NCBI RefSeq assembly: GCF_009761815.1
Contig: NZ_RWIN01000033.1
Location: 1-64,000 of the forward strand
Direction of reading: 5' to 3'
From: Pseudomonas sp. PB120
GTDB lineage: Bacteria > Pseudomonadota > Gammaproteobacteria > Pseudomonadales > Pseudomonadaceae
DNA length: 64,000 bases
Both the position numbers and the translations under genes were made by a program. Numbering within the stretch: position 1 is the first letter of the stretch; each line of letters starts with the position of its first letter. Shown here one piece after another: positions 59,681 to 64,000 of the stretch. Under the pieces are notes generated by a model. That model worked only from the letters and a program-made list of their open reading frames with translations, was not told the DNA's origin and searched no databases.

Positions 59681-60067
59681 TCAGATCAAGCCTTTCTTCT
59701 GCTTGTAATCGCGAACGGCCGCTTTGATAGCGTCTTCAGCGAGTACGGAGCAGTGAATTTTTACCGGCGGCAGTGCCAGTTCTTCGGCCAGCTGAGTGTT
59801 TTTGATGGTCTCTGCTTCATCCAGAGTCTTGCCTTTCATCCACTCGGTCGCCAGGGAGCTGGAGGCGATAGCCGAACCGCAACCGTAGGTCTTGAACTTG
59901 GCGTCTTCGATGATGCCTTGCTCGTTGACCTTGATTTGCAGGCGCATAACGTCGCCGCACGCCGGAGCGCCGACCATGCCAGTGCCGACATCCGGGTCTT
60001 CCGCGTCCATCTTGCCGACGTTACGCGGGTTTTCGTAGTGGTCGATGACCTTTTCGCTGTAAGCCAT
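59681..60067 (-). CDS. iscU: Fe-S cluster scaffold IscU
   Basis: Scaffold on which clusters are built, 128 residues. Cysteine ligands lie in [21 protein letters not shown] and IHCSVLAED, the last preceded by LPPVK, the HscA recognition motif. It is separated from iscS by 85 bases containing a hairpin. Confidence 0.98.
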   Translation of the reverse strand: MAYSEKVIDHYENPRNVGKMDAEDPDVGTGMVGAPACGDVMRLQIKVNEQGIIEDAKFKTYGCGSAIASSSLATEWMKGKTLDEAETIKNTQLAEELALPPVKIHCSVLAEDAIKAAVRDYKQKKGLI

Positions 60068-60105
60068 GATTCTTAATCCTCACTCATCAGAGAGTCGCTC
60101 TTGAA

Positions 60106-60134
60106 GCCCTGCAAACCTTGGTATTACAGGGCTG
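60106..60134 (-). other. Hairpin in the iscS-iscU gap
   Basis: AGCCCTG/CAGGGCT (7 bp) with a 15-base loop lies in the longest intergenic gap inside the isc operon. There is no T-run, so it is not an intrinsic terminator. It may mark an mRNA processing or stability site between iscS and iscUA, where in E. coli differential decay occurs. Confidence 0.45.
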
Positions 60135-60152
60135 ATTTGCGGCGACTTGAAA

Positions 60153-61367
60153 TCAGTGTGCCGCCCACTCGATTTTCGAAATGTCGACACCGTCTTTGTA
60201 CATGTCCCACAGCGGCGACAGAGCGCGCAGCTTGGTAACGGCCTCGCAGACTTTCTGCGCGGCGTAGTCGATTTCTTCTTCGGTGGTGAAACGACCGAAG
60301 GTGAAGCGGATCGAGCTGTGTGCCAGTTCGTCGTTGCGGCCCAGGGCGCGCAGTACGTACGAAGGCTCAAGGGACGCCGAGGTGCAGGCCGAACCGGACG
60401 AAACCGCCAGGTCCTTGAGGGCCATGATCAGCGATTCGCCTTCAACGTAGTTGAAGCTCAGGTTCAGGTTGTGCGGAACGCGGGCAGTCAGGCTGCCGTT
60501 GACGTACAGCTCTTCCAGATGCTCGACCTGCTTGTAGAAACGGTCGCTCAGCGCTTTGATGCGCACGTTCTCGGCCGCCATGTCTTCTTTGGCAACACGG
60601 AACGCTTCGCCCATGCCGACGATCTGGTGGGTCGCCAGGGTGCCGGAACGCATGCCGCGCTCGTGACCGCCGCCATGCATGGTCGCTTCGATGCGAACAC
60701 GCGGCTTGCGGCTCACGTACAGCGCGCCGATACCTTTAGGGCCGTAAGTCTTGTGGGCGGAGAACGACATCATGTCGACTTTCAGCTTCGACAGGTCGAT
60801 GTCGACCTTGCCGGTGGACTGAGCGGCGTCGACGTGGAACAGAATACCCTTGGAGCGGGTCAGTTCGCCGATGGCTGCGATGTCGTTGATGGTGCCGATT
60901 TCGTTGTTCACGTGCATGACCGAAACCAGGATGGTGTCGTCACGCAGTTCAGCTTCGATCATTTCCGGCGTAACCAGACCGTCGGTGCGAGGCTCGATGT
61001 AAGTGACTTCGAAGCCTTCACGCTCCAGTTGGCGCATGGTGTCGAGGACAGCCTTGTGCTCAATCTTGGTGGTGATCAGGTGTTTGCCCTTGGTCGCATA
61101 GAAATGCGCCGCACCCTTGATTGCCAGGTTGTCGGACTCGGTGGCGCCGGAAGTCCAGACGATTTCACGCGGGTCGGCGTTGACCAGGTCTGCGACCTGA
61201 CGACGAGCGTTTTCGACGGACTCTTCAGCTTTCCAGCCGAATACGTGGGAACGGGACGCCGGGTTACCGAAGTTTCCGTCGACCAGCAGGCATTCACTCA
61301 TTTTTTGCGCAACACGTGGATCAACCGGTGTGGTCGCAGAGTAATCAAGGTAAATCGGCAATTTCAT
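60153..61367 (-). CDS. iscS: Cysteine desulfurase IscS
   Basis: PLP enzyme that supplies persulfide sulfur for clusters and tRNA thiolation. The 404 residues match E. coli length, with PLP lysine in [12 protein letters not shown] and the sulfur-accepting cysteine loop [17 protein letters not shown]. It is 50 bases after iscR. Confidence 0.98.
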   Translation of the reverse strand: MKLPIYLDYSATTPVDPRVAQKMSECLLVDGNFGNPASRSHVFGWKAEESVENARRQVADLVNADPREIVWTSGATESDNLAIKGAAHFYATKGKHLITTKIEHKAVLDTMRQLEREGFEVTYIEPRTDGLVTPEMIEAELRDDTILVSVMHVNNEIGTINDIAAIGELTRSKGILFHVDAAQSTGKVDIDLSKLKVDMMSFSAHKTYGPKGIGALYVSRKPRVRIEATMHGGGHERGMRSGTLATHQIVGMGEAFRVAKEDMAAENVRIKALSDRFYKQVEHLEELYVNGSLTARVPHNLNLSFNYVEGESLIMALKDLAVSSGSACTSASLEPSYVLRALGRNDELAHSSIRFTFGRFTTEEEIDYAAQKVCEAVTKLRALSPLWDMYKDGVDISKIEWAAH

Positions 61368-61417
61368 GGACTATCTCCTAAATCAGGCTGGCTGGCGTGC
61401 CGCTAGCTCTTTGGCTG

Positions 61418-61909
61418 TCATTCGACGGCGGACGCTTCAATCTTGTCCAGGCGTGGCGTCTTGCTGTTGCAACGACGCTGGTCCTGACGCTGGGCTACTT
61501 CTTGTACCTCACGGCGAGTGACAAGATCAGCCAAGCTGATACCGCTCAGAAATTCGTGAATCTGCAAGCTCAGATCGCACCACAAGTGGTGAGTCAGGCA
61601 GGTGTCGCCTTGATGGCAATCACCTTGGCCTTGACACTTGGTGGCATCGACCGATTCGTTTACCGCATCGATCACCTGGGCGACCTGGATGCCCTGCATG
61701 TCGCGGGACAGCTGGTAGCCGCCACCCGGACCACGGACGCTGGAGACCAGATTGCTGCGGCGCAATTTGGCGAAAAGCTGTTCGAGGTAGGACAGGGAGA
61801 TGCCTTGGCGCTCGGAGATATCGGCCAGGGACACGGGCCCGTGCTGCGCGTGCAACGCCAGATCGAGCATGGCGGTCACGGCGTATCGGCCTTTTGTAGT
61901 CAGTCGCAT
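61418..61909 (-). CDS. iscR: Fe-S cluster-sensing transcription regulator IscR
   Basis: Rrf2-family regulator of 163 residues that represses isc when it holds a [2Fe-2S] cluster. It has a winged helix-turn-helix ([39 protein letters not shown]) and three cluster cysteines at 5-residue spacing ([13 protein letters not shown]). ATG 61909 is chosen; a TTG two codons earlier opens the longer frame. First gene of the operon, with an IscR-type operator overlapping its promoter. Confidence 0.97.
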   Translation of the reverse strand: MRLTTKGRYAVTAMLDLALHAQHGPVSLADISERQGISLSYLEQLFAKLRRSNLVSSVRGPGGGYQLSRDMQGIQVAQVIDAVNESVDATKCQGQGDCHQGDTCLTHHLWCDLSLQIHEFLSGISLADLVTRREVQEVAQRQDQRRCNSKTPRLDKIEASAVE

Positions 61910-61940
61910 GGACAATTACCACGGAGTTCGGAATGGGGCG

Positions 61941-61973
61941 AGTATGCAATTCCCGAGTATTTAAGTCAACTAT
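61941..61973 (-). promoter_or_regulatory. iscR promoter with overlapping IscR type 1 operator
   Basis: Leftward -35 TTGACT (61964-61969), 17 bases, -10 CATACT (61941-61946). The 25-bp window 61949-61973 matches the E. coli type 1 IscR consensus at 22 of 25 positions (ATAGTTGACT left half perfect) and covers the -35 box, as expected for autorepression. A weaker half-site lies just upstream near 61988-61998. Confidence 0.85.
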
Positions 61974-62073
61974 AAGACCTAGTACTTTAGTCAGGTTTAC
62001 CCGCAAAAGAGCGGCGGCATCATAGCAAAGGCTGGGGCGGTACAGCCAGCAATTGCGCGTTATCGTTTCCCAC

Positions 62074-62173
62074 TGTAGGAGCGAGCATGCTCGCGATGGT
62101 CGTCAACGATTACGCGGGGCGCCTGACACCCCGCGGCGCTCTCGGGCCCATCGCGAGCATGCTCGCTCCTACA
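62074..62173. repeat. REPIN (AGGAGCGAGC type)
   Basis: Arms TGTAGGAGCGAGCATGCTCG and CGAGCATGCTCGCTCCTACA, spacer beginning TCGTCAACGATTACGCG. It lies between cysE and the iscR promoter; the rest of 61974-62194 shows no gene. Confidence 0.88.
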
Positions 62174-62194
62174 GGAAGGGGGGGGGCACGCTCG

Positions 62195-62971
62195 TCAGCT
62201 GGCCTGGCTTTGATCCTTGTCCTTCACACACGCAAAGTCTTCTTCACGCAGCTCAGGCAGATCTTTCGCACAGTAATTACTGCCCAGATCCTTCAACGCC
62301 CCGCACATCCCCTCCAGTCGCCCATCGACCGCCTGCAAATGGTCGAGCAACTGATTAATGGCGCGCGCCACCGGATCGGGCATGTCTTCAGTCACACCGT
62401 AGGCATCGAAGCCGATCTTCTCGGCCATGGCCTTGCGCTTGGCGTCCTGCTCTTCGTCGGATTTGACGATGATGCGGCCCGGGATACCCACCACGGTGGC
62501 GCCCGGCGGCACTTCTTTGGTCACAACTGCATTGGAGCCCACCTTGGCGCCGGCCCCGACAGTGAACGGACCGAGCACCTTCGCGCCCGCACCAACCACC
62601 ACGCCATCACCCAGCGTCGGGTGACGCTTGCCCTTGTTCCAGCTGGTGCCACCCAAGGTCACGCCCTGGTAAATCGTGACGTCATCGCCGATTTCAGCGG
62701 TTTCACCAATGACGATGCCCATTCCATGGTCAATGAAGAAACGACGACCAACCTTGGCTCCCGGATGAATCTCGATTCCGGTCAACCAGCGCCCGAAGTT
62801 CGACACCAGCCGCGCCAGCCACTTCAAATCTGCGCGCCACAACATTGCCGACAAACGGTGAATCCAGATCGCGTGCATGCCCGGGTAGCAAGTCAGTACT
62901 TCAAAAGCGTTACGCGCCGCCGGGTCTCGGTGGAATACGCTTTGGATATCTTCACGCAAACGCTCGAACAT
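62195..62971 (-). CDS. cysE: Serine O-acetyltransferase
   Basis: First step of cysteine synthesis, making O-acetylserine. 258 residues with an N-terminal helical domain and a C-terminal left-handed beta-helix ([51 protein letters not shown]). Of two adjacent ATG codons I chose the second, which has AAGGA at better spacing. The first shares a base with the trmJ stop, so the genes are coupled. Placement next to isc joins cysteine supply to cluster assembly. Confidence 0.93.
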   Translation of the reverse strand: MFERLREDIQSVFHRDPAARNAFEVLTCYPGMHAIWIHRLSAMLWRADLKWLARLVSNFGRWLTGIEIHPGAKVGRRFFIDHGMGIVIGETAEIGDDVTIYQGVTLGGTSWNKGKRHPTLGDGVVVGAGAKVLGPFTVGAGAKVGSNAVVTKEVPPGATVVGIPGRIIVKSDEEQDAKRKAMAEKIGFDAYGVTEDMPDPVARAINQLLDHLQAVDGRLEGMCGALKDLGSNYCAKDLPELREEDFACVKDKDQSQAS

Positions 62972-62973
62972 CA

Positions 62974-63744
62974 TTAATCCTTCCGCTTCAGAAGCTCACC
63001 ACGGGCCGCTTTTTGGGTTTCCGTGAGGATGCCACGCAATATATTCATTTCCGCCCGGCTGACCGAGCTTCGTCCGTACAACCGGCGCAGGCGCGCCATC
63101 AAGTGCCGTGGCTTTTCCGGATCGAGAAACTCGATGGCCACCAGGGTTTGTTCCAGGTGCTCATAGAATCGCTCCAGCTCATCCATGGTCGCCAGCTCAC
63201 CACTTTTGGTGGACGCCACTTCATCCTTCTCGACCTTGCTGGGCTGGCCTTGGGCCGCGAGCCAGGACATGCGCACTTCATAACTCAACACCTGCACCGC
63301 CGCCCCAAGGTTCAGCGAGCTGAACTCAGGGTCTGATGGGATGTGCACGTGATAATGACATCGCTGCAGCTCTTCATTGGTCAGGCCGGAATCTTCACGA
63401 CCGAACACTAGGGCAATCTCGGCGCCCTGCCCGGCTTCCTCGACCACTTTGGTCCCGCATTCGCGAGGATCAAGCAGCGGCCAGGGAATGCGACGGTCGC
63501 GGGCGCTGGTGCCGAGCACCAGATTGCAGCCGACCAAGGCATCTTCCAAAGTGGCGACGACTTGCGCGTTTTCAAGGATGTCCCCGGCGCCGGAAGCACG
63601 AGCATCGGCCTCGTGGTGCGGGAACAACCGCGGTTCGACCAGCACCAGCCGCGACAGGCCCATGTTCTTCATGGCACGCGCAGCCCCGCCGATATTGCCG
63701 GGGTGGCTGGTATTGACCAGGACGACACGAATGTTATGCAGCAA
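62974..63744 (-). CDS. trmJ: tRNA (cytidine/uridine-2'-O-)-methyltransferase TrmJ
   Basis: SPOUT methyltransferase for 2'-O-methylation of tRNA position 32, 256 residues. Conserved blocks: [20 protein letters not shown] at the N-terminus, [16 protein letters not shown] and the knot loop [18 protein letters not shown]. No ATG is available near the family start. I place it at TTG 63744 (giving [10 protein letters not shown]), with GAGAG eight bases upstream; another TTG lies seven codons further out. Confidence 0.88.
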   Translation of the reverse strand: MLHNIRVVLVNTSHPGNIGGAARAMKNMGLSRLVLVEPRLFPHHEADARASGAGDILENAQVVATLEDALVGCNLVLGTSARDRRIPWPLLDPRECGTKVVEEAGQGAEIALVFGREDSGLTNEELQRCHYHVHIPSDPEFSSLNLGAAVQVLSYEVRMSWLAAQGQPSKVEKDEVASTKSGELATMDELERFYEHLEQTLVAIEFLDPEKPRHLMARLRRLYGRSSVSRAEMNILRGILTETQKAARGELLKRKD

Positions 63745-63889
63745 GGGAGGCGCTCTCGAACACAAAAAGGGGAGCCGAATCTTACAGCGCCTACTACCGT
63801 TAAGCTATGAAAGCGAACACCGACCTTCTCCTGTAGAAACTTTCTGATAGAATGCCCGGCTTTCTTTAACAACCTTAGGTGACACATCC

Positions 63890-64000
63890 ATGCAGCCCAT
63901 GCTGAATATCGCGCTGCGCGCCGCCCGCAGCGCCAGTGAATTGATCTTCCGCTCCATCGAGCGCCTGGATACCATCAAGGTCGACGAAAAAGACGCCAAG
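63890..64000 (+). CDS. suhB: SuhB inositol monophosphatase-family protein, 5' part only
   Basis: The first 37 codons (MQPMLNIALRAARSASELIF and on to KVDEKDAK) match the N-terminus of SuhB, the inositol-1-phosphatase family protein that also joins rRNA antitermination complexes. The gene runs off the window edge. A TAGAAT box at about 63847 may be its -10. It is divergent from trmJ, a usual Pseudomonas arrangement. Confidence 0.88.
   Translation, partial: MQPMLNIALRAARSASELIFRSIERLDTIKVDEKDAK

Noticed and set aside
61974..61998. Second full IscR type 1 operator
   Set aside because: Only the right half matches the consensus well; the left half agrees at about five of ten positions, so I mention it only as a weak half-site.

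Overview
The window looks like a chromosomal segment of a Pseudomonas of the fluorescens group. The grounds are high-GC housekeeping genes in typical pseudomonad order (xerD-dsbC-hom-thrC; rpsP-rimM-trmD-rplS; an asrA-type lon followed by an I42 protease inhibitor; guaBA; der-bamB-yfgM-hisS-ispG-rodZ-pilW-rlmN-ndk-isc operon) and at least fifteen paired REP palindromes of the pseudomonad type between genes. I see no rRNA, tRNA, CRISPR array or insertion sequence. Species assignment is inference; no database was searched.

Layout. 0.05-5.2 kb: a structured intergenic repeat, then thrC, hom, dsbC and xerD, all leftward. 5.3-7.1 kb: a CPA1-type cation/proton antiporter. 7.1-10.7 kb: the ribosome-maturation operon rpsP-rimM-trmD-rplS and ffh. 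10.9-13 kb: a CcsA-like membrane protein and a CNNM/CorC-type transporter. 13.3-18.7 kb: an MFS symporter, purT, a VUT transporter, a gamma carbonic anhydrase/DUF1289 pair and two Nudix hydrolases. 18.7-25 kb: an L,D-transpeptidase, the Lon-family protease asrA behind a very good sigma-32-type promoter, an I42 inhibitor lipoprotein, a lysoplasmalogenase and cmoAB. 25.2-27 kb: tadA and a Tat-exported multicopper oxidase.

27.2-34.7 kb is the accessory region. It holds a 1587-residue dermonecrotic-toxin-like (DUF6543) protein whose C-terminal two thirds is a tandem duplication of a three-module unit of about 570 residues. Next to it is a 2.56-kb insertion in the 3' end of guaA, flanked by a perfect 42-bp direct repeat. 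That island has no integrase and carries one large gene with a C-terminal TerD-like domain. Its upstream leader has a promoter and an intrinsic-terminator-like hairpin. The island brings its own terminator and has displaced the ancestral guaA terminator.

34.6-46.6 kb: guaA, guaB, a zinc-ribbon protein, a TauE/SafE permease, xseA, an M23 peptidase, leuA behind a leucine-rich leader peptide, and a translationally overlapping aminotransferase/omega-amidase pair. 46.9-62 kb: a long leftward run from iscR to der covering Fe-S cluster assembly, nucleotide metabolism, tRNA/rRNA modification, isoprenoid synthesis, cell shape, pilus assembly and outer-membrane biogenesis. A 22/25 match to the IscR type 1 operator overlaps the predicted iscR -35 box. 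62.2-64 kb: cysE, trmJ and the first 37 codons of suhB, cut by the window edge.
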